Below the pieces are notes generated by a model. The model ran no database searches. It had not been told where the DNA came from and saw only the letters and a list, made by a program, of their open reading frames with translations. Shown piece by piece: positions 56,150 through 64,000 of a stretch of DNA of 64,000 nucleotides (within the stretch, counting starts at the first letter, position 1; each line of letters begins with the position of its first letter). The stretch is taken from positions 62,001 to 126,000 of the forward strand of contig AP014683.1 in the NCBI GenBank assembly GCA_000828975.1. The letters run 5' to 3'. The position numbers and the translations under genes are program-made. The stretch comes from Burkholderiales bacterium GJ-E10. Its GTDB lineage: Bacteria > Pseudomonadota > Gammaproteobacteria > Burkholderiales > Burkholderiaceae_F.

Positions 56150-56970
56150 TCTCGACCCAATCGGAAGACGGTGGCACCCGTTCGGGCGGCCCGCGGTTGC
56201 ATGGCGTGGTCGCCATGCGGGAACACGGCGCGGAATATGCCATTCCGCGCAACGGTTTGATCACGTCCGACCCGGGTTGCCCGGGGTGCAATCAGCGCGA
56301 CCGCTGTGTCGGGGCGGGGAGTTCGCCGGAAGACCTGGCGCAGGTTGAGCGGATCATCGGCCATCGGCGGCGACTCTATCGCGGGGAAGTGCTGTTCCGC
56401 ACCCGCGATCCTTGCGAGTTTCTGTATGCGATCAAGGTGGGATCCCTGAAGAGCGTCCAGATCTCGGAAGACGGTCGCGAGCAGGTGATCGGATTCCATA
56501 TGGCGGGGGAGATCGTCGGCTTCGACGCCATCGCCGCCAGAACCCATACGTGCAACGCAGTGGCACTCGAAGACAGCAAGGTCTGCGCGATTTCGTTGAA
56601 GCGGGCGGCGGAGGGGGGCACGGCGGCGCAACTCGTTCAACGCAACCTGTCCCGGGCGATGAGCCAGGAGATCACGCGGGAACAGCGCATGATCGTTCTG
56701 CTCAGCTATTCCCTGGCGTTGTCGCGCGTCGCCTCGTTCCTGCTCAGCATGTCGAACAATTTCGAGTCGCGGGGATACTCGCGGTCCGAATTCCTGCTGC
56801 GCATGAGCCGGGCAGAGATCGGCAGCTTCCTGGGGATGACGATCGAAACGGTGAGCCGTTCGCTTTCCGAGCTTGCGCGGGAAGGGATCATCGAGACCGA
56901 CCAACGGCATCTGCGCATCCTCGACATGGATCGCCTGCGCAAGAAGACCCGGCGGATTGCGATGAGCTAG
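56146..56970 (+). CDS. fnr: Oxygen-sensing regulator of the FNR family
   Basis: A 274-residue CRP/FNR protein with all four cluster cysteines expected for an oxygen-labile [4Fe-4S]: C-P-G-C-N-Q-R-D-R-C (C-X2-C-X5-C) near residues 43-52, and the distal Cys in DSKVCAISL. The beta-roll and the dimer helix follow, then the recognition helix FLGMTIETVSRSLSEL, keeping the E..SR residues that read TTGAT. The N-terminus is about 20 residues longer than in E. coli FNR. It overlaps the csp stop (ATGA) and probably autoregulates through the box at 55759. Confidence 0.93.
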   Translation: MISTQSEDGGTRSGGPRLHGVVAMREHGAEYAIPRNGLITSDPGCPGCNQRDRCVGAGSSPEDLAQVERIIGHRRRLYRGEVLFRTRDPCEFLYAIKVGSLKSVQISEDGREQVIGFHMAGEIVGFDAIAARTHTCNAVALEDSKVCAISLKRAAEGGTAAQLVQRNLSRAMSQEITREQRMIVLLSYSLALSRVASFLLSMSNNFESRGYSRSEFLLRMSRAEIGSFLGMTIETVSRSLSELAREGIIETDQRHLRILDMDRLRKKTRRIAMS

Positions 56971-57033
56971 CGCGTCGCCGCGTTGCGGCCGTTGGCGCGG
57001 CGACTGCCCGGAGAGTCGGGCGAGGAGGCGAAC

Positions 57034-57153
57034 ATGAAAACGGTGCATGGGATCCGGGCGGCATCGTCGGGCGGACCACGAGCAGGAGCGGACCATATCC
57101 TTGAAGGCTGCGAGCACAAGGGAGTGGGGTTCGAATGGCCCGCCGAAGAATGA
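57034..57153 (+). CDS. Possible 39-residue small protein
   Basis: A short reading frame starting ATG AAA ACG directly behind a very strong ribosome-binding site (GAGGAGGCGAAC). The product ends GCEHKGVGFEWPAEE and has no known motif. It lies between fnr and the SpoIIAA-like gene, whose start is six bases after its stop, so it may be a leader peptide or a small coupled protein. Could also be chance. Confidence 0.35.
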   Translation: MKTVHGIRAASSGGPRAGADHILEGCEHKGVGFEWPAEE

Positions 57154-57159
57154 GCCGCC

Positions 57160-57522
57160 ATGGTCCACTTGTTGACGGGATTTCCGGACAACGTCGTTGC
57201 CATCGTGGCGAGCGGCTACATCACGAGCGCCGATTACGACGGTGTCCTCGTCCCGGCGATCGACGGTGCGTCGCGGCGTCATCGCAGGATCCGTTTTTAC
57301 TGCGAGATTGACCCGACCGTAATCGACGTCCGGGCGGCTTGGGACGATTTCAAACTGGGCGTGGAACACCTCATGCCGTGGGAGCGGATCGCCGCCGTCA
57401 CCGACGCATCGTGGATGGGCTGCGGCGCCAACCTATTCCGGCCCTTCATCCCCGGCAAGATGCGGGTGTTCGGAGCAGGACAGACCGACGAAGCGCGCAG
57501 GTGGATCGCCGAGGAATCGTAG
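57160..57522 (+). CDS. SpoIIAA-like (STAS/SEC14-type) protein
   Basis: A 120-residue single-domain protein. VVAIVASGYITSADYDGVLVPAID, IRFYCEID and a central AAWDDFKLGVEHLMPWERIAAVTDASWM match the SpoIIAA-like family (PF11964). Members are small soluble proteins with a STAS-like fold and no settled function, often stress-linked. It stands between fnr and a convergent small gene. Confidence 0.85.
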   Translation: MVHLLTGFPDNVVAIVASGYITSADYDGVLVPAIDGASRRHRRIRFYCEIDPTVIDVRAAWDDFKLGVEHLMPWERIAAVTDASWMGCGANLFRPFIPGKMRVFGAGQTDEARRWIAEES

Positions 57523-57528
57523 CCCGCA

Positions 57529-57777
57529 CTACCGTTCGGGAAAACGAAGCTCGTCTTCCAGCAGGTCGATCACCTGGGCCACGCGCCCGTGGGCGGTGTG
57601 ATGGAGTTTCCGGTGCAGATAGTCATCCGACGAGAGCCAGGCCGTGGCTTCGCGGATTTCCTCGATCGTGGCTCCCAAATCCTGCAAGGCCGTCACCAGC
57701 GATTCATCGACGGTTCCGAGGGTCTCGCGGATTTCCGCGGCGGACGCGAACGTGCGCTGCGATCGGATCATGGACAT
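57529..57777 (-). CDS. Hypothetical 82-residue protein
   Basis: Helical protein reading MSMIRSQRTFASAAEIRE, then ALQDLGATIEEIREATAWLSSDD, ending in Glu/Leu/Arg-rich helix. A strong ribosome-binding site (GGAGGAGGCGCG) precedes the ATG at 57777, which decides the start. No recognised family, signal or membrane segment. Its end faces the SpoIIAA-like gene, 6 bases apart. Confidence 0.7.
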   Translation of the reverse strand: MSMIRSQRTFASAAEIRETLGTVDESLVTALQDLGATIEEIREATAWLSSDDYLHRKLHHTAHGRVAQVIDLLEDELRFPER

Positions 57778-57971
57778 CGCGCCTCCTCCTCCGCCGGCCC
57801 CGGGCCACTGGTGCATCCCATGCGGCCGACCGCCTGCAGACGCGGCACCCGGCGGACCGTGGAATGTAGGCTACACGCTTCCGGAGCGCGGAAACCCCGG
57901 GTGCGCTCGCATTGTGCGCAATCCTTGACCGCCGACAATCGAGTCCGCCGGCGTCGGGAACGGCGCGGCGT

Positions 57972-58178
57972 TCAGGTCGATGCCGGCTTCTGCGGAAGGG
58001 GAAAGTAGACGTAGCCGGGCTGGCGCTCGCGCACCGCCGCCCAGCGCGCCGCATCCTCGGGGTCGGGGGCGTGGTCCCACCAGATTGCGCGCCCTTCGAA
58101 CTGCTTGCGGTCGAGTTCGGGGTTCTGCGTCTTCAGGTCGCGCAGAAACGTCGTCAGTTCGGATACGTAGCCAGCCAT
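57972..58178 (-). CDS. DUF3460 family protein
   Basis: A 68-residue protein beginning MAGYVSELTTFLRDLK and containing RAIWWDHAP and YVYFPLP, the pattern of DUF3460, a small betaproteobacterial family of unknown role. It is 38 bases downstream of metG on the same strand, its usual place in Burkholderiales. Confidence 0.88.
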   Translation of the reverse strand: MAGYVSELTTFLRDLKTQNPELDRKQFEGRAIWWDHAPDPEDAARWAAVRERQPGYVYFPLPQKPAST

Positions 58179-58216
58179 CTTTCCTCCTGTGCGCGATGCC
58201 TCGTACGGCGCCGAGC

Positions 58217-60376
58217 CTATCGTACCCGCATCCCCGGCTGGGCACCGGCATGCGGCTCCAGCAGGAAGAGTCCGGGATGCTCCTTCTGGTTTTCGTGACT
58301 GGCCGCGAGAATCATCGCTTCGCTGACACCGAACTTCATCTTGCGGGGCGCCAGATTGGCGACGACCACGGTCAGCTTGCCGATCAGTTGCTCGGGCTGG
58401 TAGGCGGACTTGATGCCGGCAAAGACATTGCGGGGTCGCTCCTCGCCGATGTCCACCGTCAGGCGTAGCAGCTTCTCCGCACCTTCGACCGGTTCGGCGT
58501 TGACGATGCGCGCGATGCGCAGCTCGATCTTGCCGAAATCGTCGATGGAGATGGGCGCCGGGGCGGCCGGTTGCTGCGCGGCAGTGCCGTTGGCGGGCGC
58601 CTGGGCCGGTGAATTTTCGGAAGAAGACACCTTCGGTTCCTTCGTAGGGGTTGCGGTTGTCGGGGTCGCGCCGGCACCGCCCGCGAGCGCGGGAAGCGCG
58701 AACAGCGCATCGATCTGCTTTTCCTCCACCCGCGCCATCAGGTGCCGGTAGGGGGTGATTCGTTCGAGCGGGGGCAGGGCCGATCCGGATTCCCAGCGCA
58801 TCGCGCCGCAGCGGAGGAAGGCTTCGGCTTCTTCCGCCAGCCGTGGCAGCACCGGCTTGAGCCAGAGCGTCAGGTACTGGAATCCGCGCAGGGTGACGGA
58901 GCAGATCTCCTGCAACCGCTGTGCATCGTCGTCGTCGGCGCTTCCCTGGCCCAGCTTCTTCGCCAGTTCCCAGGGCTTCGCCGCATCGAAGTACGCGTTG
59001 ACCTCGTCGGCGTAGGCCATTGCGAGGCGTATGGCCCGGCCGAACTCGCGATCCTCGTACGCCTGGGCGATTTCCTGGCCGAGCGTTTCCGGTTGATGCC
59101 GGAGGATGTGCAGGAGGGGGCCGGCCGCGTTCTGCAAATTCGCGGCCTGACCGTCGAAGTGCCGGGTGAGGAACGTCGCCGCGCGGCTGGCGATGTTGAC
59201 GTACTTGCCGATCAGGTCGCTGTTGACCCGCTGGAGGAAATCGTCGGGGTTGAAGTCGACGTCCTCGACGTGGGCGTTCAACTTGGCGGCGATGTAGTAG
59301 CGCAGCCATTCCGGATTCATGCCGAGCGCGAGATAGCGCAGCGGGTCGATGCCGGTACCCCGGCTCTTCGACATCTTTTCGCCGCTCACGGTGATGAATC
59401 CGTGGACGTTCACGCGATCCGGCACCTTGAACGGCGGCCCTGCGAATTCCAGCATTGCCGGCCAGAACAGGGTGTGGAAATAGATGATGTCCTTGCCGAT
59501 GAAGTGGATCTGCTCGGTGCGCGGGTTGCGCAGCACGGCTTCGAAATCCAGCCCCCGGCGGGCGCAGTACGCCTTGAGCGAGGCGAGATATCCGATTGGC
59601 GCATCCAGCCAGACGTAGAAGTACTTGCCGGGCGCATCCGGGATCGGAATGCCGAAGTAGGGCGCATCGCGCGAAATGTCCCAGTCGGCGAGTTCCCGTT
59701 CGCCGTCGAGCCATTCCCGCGCCTTGTTCGCCACCTCCGGCTGCAGCCGGCCGCCCTGGATCCAGCCGCGCAGGAATTCGCGGCAGCGGATGTCGGAGAG
59801 GCGGAAGAAATGATGCTCGGATGCCCGCAGTTCGGGCGTGGCGCCCGAGAGCGCCGAGCGGGGGTGCTTGAGTTCGGTCGGGGCGTAGACCGCGCCGCAG
59901 ACTTCGCAGGAGTCGCCGTACTGGTCGGCCGCGCCGCAGCGCGGGCATTCGCCGCGGATGTAGCGGTCCGGCAGGAACATGCCCTTCACCGGGTCGTAGA
60001 ACTGCTCGATGATGCGGGTGGCGATCAGCTCCTTGGCGCGCAACCGGCGGTAGATCTCCTGCGACAACTCCGTGTTCTCCGCCGAGTCGGTGGAATGCCA
60101 GTGATCGAAGGAAAGAAAGAACCCGTCGAGGTATTGGCGGCGCGATGCGGCGATCTCCGCGACGTACTGCTGTGGCGTCTTGCCGGCTTTTTCCGCGGCG
60201 ATCATGATCGGCGCGCCATGTGCGTCGTCGGCGCCGACGAAATGCACGGTCGCGCCCCGCAGCCGCTGGTACCGGACCCAGATGTCGGCCTGGATGTACT
60301 CCATGACGTGGCCGATGTGCAGCGGCCCGTTGGCGTACGGCAGCGCCGTGGTGACGAAGAGTTCTCGATGGGTCAT
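58217..60376 (-). CDS. metG: Methionine-tRNA ligase
   Basis: Charges initiator and elongator tRNA-Met, 719 residues. HIGH-type motif [17 protein letters not shown] near residue 20, zinc-knuckle cysteines [18 protein letters not shown] near residue 145, KMSKSRGTG near residue 345 and a C-terminal tRNA-binding OB domain ([26 protein letters not shown]) after a Pro/Ala-rich linker. Followed by DUF3460, preceded by dcd on the same strand. Confidence 0.97.
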   Translation of the reverse strand: MTHRELFVTTALPYANGPLHIGHVMEYIQADIWVRYQRLRGATVHFVGADDAHGAPIMIAAEKAGKTPQQYVAEIAASRRQYLDGFFLSFDHWHSTDSAENTELSQEIYRRLRAKELIATRIIEQFYDPVKGMFLPDRYIRGECPRCGAADQYGDSCEVCGAVYAPTELKHPRSALSGATPELRASEHHFFRLSDIRCREFLRGWIQGGRLQPEVANKAREWLDGERELADWDISRDAPYFGIPIPDAPGKYFYVWLDAPIGYLASLKAYCARRGLDFEAVLRNPRTEQIHFIGKDIIYFHTLFWPAMLEFAGPPFKVPDRVNVHGFITVSGEKMSKSRGTGIDPLRYLALGMNPEWLRYYIAAKLNAHVEDVDFNPDDFLQRVNSDLIGKYVNIASRAATFLTRHFDGQAANLQNAAGPLLHILRHQPETLGQEIAQAYEDREFGRAIRLAMAYADEVNAYFDAAKPWELAKKLGQGSADDDDAQRLQEICSVTLRGFQYLTLWLKPVLPRLAEEAEAFLRCGAMRWESGSALPPLERITPYRHLMARVEEKQIDALFALPALAGGAGATPTTATPTKEPKVSSSENSPAQAPANGTAAQQPAAPAPISIDDFGKIELRIARIVNAEPVEGAEKLLRLTVDIGEERPRNVFAGIKSAYQPEQLIGKLTVVVANLAPRKMKFGVSEAMILAASHENQKEHPGLFLLEPHAGAQPGMRVR

Positions 60377-60383
60377 GGATGGC

Positions 60384-60947
60384 TTATGTGCGCGGCAGCG
60401 TCACGCCGCGCTGCCCCTGGTATTTCCCGCCCCGGTCGCGATAGGAGGTCTCGCAGACTTCGTCGGATTCGATGAATATGACCTGCGCGCAGCCTTCGTT
60501 GGCGTAGATCTTCGCCGGCAGCGGCGTGGTGTTGGAGAACTCCAGCGTCACGTGCCCCTCCCACTCGGGCTCGAGCGGCGTGACGTTGACGATGATCCCG
60601 CAGCGCGCGTAGGTGCTCTTGCCGAGGCAGATCGTCAGCACGTTGCGCGGAATGCGGAAATACTCGACCGTGCGGGCGAGGGCGAAGGAGTTCGGCGGGA
60701 TGATGCAGACCTCGCCGTGGAAATCGACGAAGGAGTCCGGATCGAACGCCTTCGGATCGACGATGGTGCTGTTGATGTTGGTGAAGATCTTGAATTCGGG
60801 GGCGCAGCGGATGTCGTACCCGTAGCTCGACGTGCCATAGGAAACGATGCGCCGACCCTCGACGCTGCGGACCTGTTCCGCCTCGAAGGGTTCGATCATT
60901 CCCTGGGCCGCCATGCGCCGGATCCACCGGTCGCTCTTGATCGTCAT
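60384..60947 (-). CDS. dcd: dCTP deaminase
   Basis: Converts dCTP to dUTP, supplying thymidylate synthesis. The 187-residue protein has the family length and motifs [44 protein letters not shown] (catalytic-site segment) and [20 protein letters not shown] at 60947 fits; it ends 7 bases before metG, so the pair is probably co-transcribed. Confidence 0.95.
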   Translation of the reverse strand: MTIKSDRWIRRMAAQGMIEPFEAEQVRSVEGRRIVSYGTSSYGYDIRCAPEFKIFTNINSTIVDPKAFDPDSFVDFHGEVCIIPPNSFALARTVEYFRIPRNVLTICLGKSTYARCGIIVNVTPLEPEWEGHVTLEFSNTTPLPAKIYANEGCAQVIFIESDEVCETSYRDRGGKYQGQRGVTLPRT

Positions 60948-61030
60948 TGCCGCGCTCTCCCCGACTTGCAAGGGGAGGGATTTTACGGCAGGTGGGGCCC
61001 CGGCTGGCGGGCTGCGCGCCGCGCCGCCTT

Positions 61031-62824
61031 TTACAGCCCGCGTTTGGCCTGGGTCAGCAGCGTGGCCACCTCGGTGGAGACCGTCGCGAACCGCGATCCC
61101 GAGCCGATCAGCCGCTCCGCGTCGGCATACTGGCCCGCGTTGATCTTGCGGGCGACCCCGCCGGCGACTTCATGGAATTCGGCGTGCCTGGCCTGCAGGG
61201 GAGCGAATCCCGGCCGCTGCCCCCACTGTGCCGCGCCGGGACCGTGGATCCACTTCCCGAGCGCACACCGGTCGTCGCGGCAGATGGTGTCGGCGTCGAG
61301 CGTCTCATGGCCGGCGATCGCCTTGCGCAGCCGCACCTTCCAGTCGCGGTGCGCGGCGATGGCCTGGTCGAAATCGAATCCCACGACCTTCGCTGCGGTC
61401 GCGGTCGCGGTCGCGAGCCGGGCCGTCGCCGGCAGGCGGAAGCGGGACACCGCGTCCTGCAGGTCGAGCGCCTGGCCGCGCATCGTCGCCGCCGCGGCCG
61501 CCGTCTCTTCCACCAGCGCGGCGTTCTGCTGGGTCATGCGGTCGAGGTCCTGCACCGACTGGCCGACCTGCGCTACGCCCGTGGTCTGTTCGCGGGCCGC
61601 CGAGGAAATTTCCTCCAGCAGACCGTTGACCCGGTCCGACGAGGCGACGATGTCCCGGATGGTGTCGCCGGCGTCGCGCACCACGGCGGTGCCGGCCTCG
61701 ACCTTTTCCATGCTGGCGCCGATGAGCGCCTTGATTTCCCGCGCCGCCTCCGCGCTGCGCTGCGCCAGCATGCGCACCTCGCCGGCGACGACCGCGAAGC
61801 CGCGGCCCTGCTCGCCGGCGCGTGCCGCCTCGACCGCGGCGTTGAGCGCCAGGATGTTGGTCTGGAATGCGATGCCGTCGATGGTGCCGATGATCTCGCT
61901 GATCTGGACCGAGGCGGTATGGATGCCTTCCATCGTCACGACGACGTTGTGCATGACCTCGCCGCCCCGGCTCGCCGCTTCGGCGTTATGCCGCGCGACC
62001 TGGGCCGCCTCCAGCGTGTGGTCGGAGGTGCTGCGCACGGTCGACGCGATCTCCTCCATCGAGGCGGCCGATTCCTCGAGGTTGGAGGCGGCCTGTTCCG
62101 TCCGTGCCGACAGGTCCTGGGCGCCGGAGGCGATTTCCGCGCTCGAATGGAGGATGTCCTCGCTCGAACTGCGCACCCGCAGGACCATGGCGCGCAGCGA
62201 GTCCTGCATGCCCTTCAGGTCGAGCATGAGTTCTGCCGCGTCGTCCTTTCCCCAGGGCGATGGGGAGGTCGTCAGGTCACCCGCCGTCATGGCATGCAGG
62301 TGGCGGCGGGTCTCCTTGAGGCCGCCGTCCATCACCTTGTAGAAGCTCAGGAAAAGGTAGCCGGCGAGCAGCATCGAGGCGGCGAGGAGCCCGCTCTTGA
62401 TGGCGATATTCCGCAGCGCGGCATCACGCAGGTCGGAAATGTCGACCGACCCGTCGCGGGTCCACGACTCGGGCACCCGGGAGAGCAGGTCCTGGGCGTT
62501 GGCGGCCGTGACCCGGCCACCGGCCTGTTCCGTCTGGAGCCAGGACTGGATGTCATGTGCAACCCGGGCGTCGACCGTCGCGGTGTTCTCGCGCGTCGCC
62601 ACGGCGTCGGCGTACTGGGCATCGATGTCCCAGGCCACCATCGCGATGGTCGGCAGTACGAACGCGGCGCTGATGATGACCGCCTTGACGCCGAAATGCA
62701 GTTGACGGAACACGCGGACGCCCGGCGCCCAGATGCCATGGAAGCGGAAAAAGCTGGCGTCGGCGCCCGCGGCCCTCGAATCCTCGGGGGCCGGGGCTTG
62801 GCCGATATCGAGAACGGCTGACAT
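61031..62824 (-). CDS. Methyl-accepting chemotaxis protein with zinc-binding CZB domain
   Basis: A 597-residue chemoreceptor. Membrane segments near residues 48-68 and 147-167 bracket a short periplasmic domain of about 80 residues; a HAMP-like region leads into the signalling helices with the conserved tip [21 protein letters not shown]. The C-terminus, about residues 470-590, is a CZB domain: His in [10 protein letters not shown], then [12 protein letters not shown] and [11 protein letters not shown], giving the 3-His/1-Cys zinc site. CZB receptors are known to sense hypochlorous acid or zinc. No che genes are adjacent. Signal input here is inferred only from the domain. Confidence 0.92.
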   Translation of the reverse strand: MSAVLDIGQAPAPEDSRAAGADASFFRFHGIWAPGVRVFRQLHFGVKAVIISAAFVLPTIAMVAWDIDAQYADAVATRENTATVDARVAHDIQSWLQTEQAGGRVTAANAQDLLSRVPESWTRDGSVDISDLRDAALRNIAIKSGLLAASMLLAGYLFLSFYKVMDGGLKETRRHLHAMTAGDLTTSPSPWGKDDAAELMLDLKGMQDSLRAMVLRVRSSSEDILHSSAEIASGAQDLSARTEQAASNLEESAASMEEIASTVRSTSDHTLEAAQVARHNAEAASRGGEVMHNVVVTMEGIHTASVQISEIIGTIDGIAFQTNILALNAAVEAARAGEQGRGFAVVAGEVRMLAQRSAEAAREIKALIGASMEKVEAGTAVVRDAGDTIRDIVASSDRVNGLLEEISSAAREQTTGVAQVGQSVQDLDRMTQQNAALVEETAAAAATMRGQALDLQDAVSRFRLPATARLATATATAAKVVGFDFDQAIAAHRDWKVRLRKAIAGHETLDADTICRDDRCALGKWIHGPGAAQWGQRPGFAPLQARHAEFHEVAGGVARKINAGQYADAERLIGSGSRFATVSTEVATLLTQAKRGL

Positions 62825-62982
62825 GTGGTGGTCCCTGTTTTCCTGGTTTCGGCCTAACCGCGCGCCAAGCGCGGGGGCAGCGTCTCATCTTAGGAGGCGC
62901 TGTCATGCCGGAAACCGGGGAAAAGGGCCCGGTCGCGTGTCTGTTTCGGGCTTTCCGCCCGCGATGCCCCGGGGGCGCCGCT

Positions 62983-64000
62983 TCAGGTATTGACGATCTT
63001 GATCGCCGGCATCTTCCCGGAGAGATCCTTGGCGCGGTCCGCGATCCGCACCGCGACACGCCGGGCGATCGCCTTGTACGTCTCGGCGATCGGGCTGTCG
63101 GGCTGGGCGGAAACGGTCGGGTTGCCGCCATCGGCGTCCTCCCGGATGCGGATGTCCAGGGGCAGCGCGCCCAGCACCTCCACGCCGAACTGCTCCGCCA
63201 TTCTGGCGGCGCCGCCGGCGCCGAAGATGTGTTCCTCGTGACCGCATTGCGAGCAGATGTGGGTGGCCATGTTTTCGACCAGGCCGAGGATGGGCACGCC
63301 CACCTTCTCGAACATCCGCAAGCCGCGCATCGCATCGATGAGGGCGATATCCTGGGGCGTGGTGACGATCACCGCGCCGGTCACCGGCACCTGCTGCGCC
63401 AGGGTGAGCTGGATGTCCCCGGTTCCGGGCGGCATGTCGATCACGAGGTAGTCGAGGTCGCGCCAGTTGGTGAGCATCAGGAGTTGTTGCAGCGCGGAGG
63501 TGACCATCGGGCCGCGCCAGATCATCGGCTGGTCCGGGTCGACCAGGAAGCCGATGGAACTGACCTGAATGCCGTGACCCTCCATCGGGTCGAAGCTCTT
63601 GCCGTCCGTGCTCTCGGGGCGGCCGGTGATCCCCAGCATCGTGGGCTGGCTCGGCCCGTAGATGTCGGCGTCGAGCATCCCGACCCGCGCCCCCTCCGCG
63701 GCGAGCGCCAGCGCGAGGTTGGCCGCCACCGTGCTTTTGCCGACGCCGCCCTTGCCGGAGGCTACGGCGATGATGTTGCGCACGTTGGGCAGCACCTTCA
63801 GACCGCGTTGCACCGTGTGCGCGACGATCCGGGAGGTGATGTTGGCGCGGACTTCCCGCGCCCCGGCAGCCTGCAGCGCCTCCGCGACCCGGGCGCGCAG
63901 CGGTTCGATCTGGCTGGCGGCGGGGTAGCCGAGTTCGATGTCGAGGTGTACGGCATCCCCCTCGACGCGAATGTTGCGCACCGACCGGGATTTCACCAGG
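62983..64000 (-). CDS. apbC: Iron-sulfur cluster carrier ApbC/Mrp (5-prime end outside the window)
   Basis: P-loop NTPase that carries and delivers Fe-S clusters. Visible: deviant Walker A ASGKGGVGKSTVA, DADIYGPSQPTMLG, VIDMPPGTGDIQLTLAQ, and the cluster-binding C-X2-C in HICSQCGHEEH. The reading frame stays open to the window edge; the first in-frame GTG, at 63996, encodes an internal Val of the conserved segment, so about 30 N-terminal residues are missing. Separate from the chemoreceptor gene by 158 bases with nothing notable. Confidence 0.93.
   Translation of the reverse strand, partial: LVKSRSVRNIRVEGDAVHLDIELGYPAASQIEPLRARVAEALQAAGAREVRANITSRIVAHTVQRGLKVLPNVRNIIAVASGKGGVGKSTVAANLALALAAEGARVGMLDADIYGPSQPTMLGITGRPESTDGKSFDPMEGHGIQVSSIGFLVDPDQPMIWRGPMVTSALQQLLMLTNWRDLDYLVIDMPPGTGDIQLTLAQQVPVTGAVIVTTPQDIALIDAMRGLRMFEKVGVPILGLVENMATHICSQCGHEEHIFGAGGAARMAEQFGVEVLGALPLDIRIREDADGGNPTVSAQPDSPIAETYKAIARRVAVRIADRAKDLSGKMPAIKIVNT

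Overview
This 64 kb window is high-GC, gene-dense chromosomal DNA. Gene content and order point to a betaproteobacterium, most likely of the order Burkholderiales. Supporting blocks include DUF3460 with metG, dcd and apbC; a DUF2486-type gene between holC and valS; ZapA, 6S RNA and an EVE-domain gene in a row; bamE-dapB beside a divergent fur; and a long second IF-1 gene next to a cold-shock gene. I see no rRNA, tRNA, CRISPR array, prophage or plasmid functions. The species cannot be named from sequence inspection.

Layout: 0-4.6 kb holds hemN, alaS and a TusA-like gene. 4.6-11.5 kb is a minus-strand copper/silver efflux operon (a Met/His/Cys-rich exported small protein, then CusB-, CusA- and CusC-like proteins). 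11.6-17.1 kb carries valS, a DUF2486-like gene, holC and pepA, divergent from lptF-lptG (17.2-19.5 kb). 19.6-22.2 kb holds a truncated haemoglobin with an iron-sulfur flavoprotein reductase, plus an SQR-like flavoprotein. 22.4-25.3 kb holds lgt, a CRP-family regulator, an EVE gene, 6S RNA, zapA and a zapB-like gene. 25.3-29.4 kb is a cobalamin riboswitch followed by btuB and BtuC/BtuD-type genes. An IS1111-type element and repeat debris (29.5-31.75 kb) separate these from the BtuF-like gene, which ends a bamE-dapB-btuF unit. 34-36 kb carries fur and recN. 36.3-43.5 kb is nadK, hrcA, hemH, grpE, dnaK and dnaJ. 43.5-48.4 kb has hslR, a small exported repeat protein and putA. 48.5-53.1 kb is scpA, ilvD and recQ. 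A DDE-integrase element sits at 53.2-54.7 kb. 54.9-57.8 kb is a stress block: csp, infA, a second csp overlapping an FNR gene, a SpoIIAA-like gene and small genes. 58-64 kb is DUF3460, metG, dcd, a CZB chemoreceptor and apbC (cut by the window edge).

Most genes are housekeeping. The best leads for new biology are: a 113-residue exported protein with three Cys-X6-Cys motifs exactly 36 residues apart, preceded by a strong palindrome; a cold-shock gene translationally coupled to a complete FNR gene behind an FNR-type box; a globin plus separate reductase pair with an NsrR-like dyad, looking like a split flavohaemoglobin; a metal-ligand-rich exported protein heading the Cus operon and a CusA pump with two large insertions; and the non-coding end of the IS1111-type element, where a guide RNA would be expected. 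All calls come from reading the sequence, motif recognition and gene order; no database search was run.
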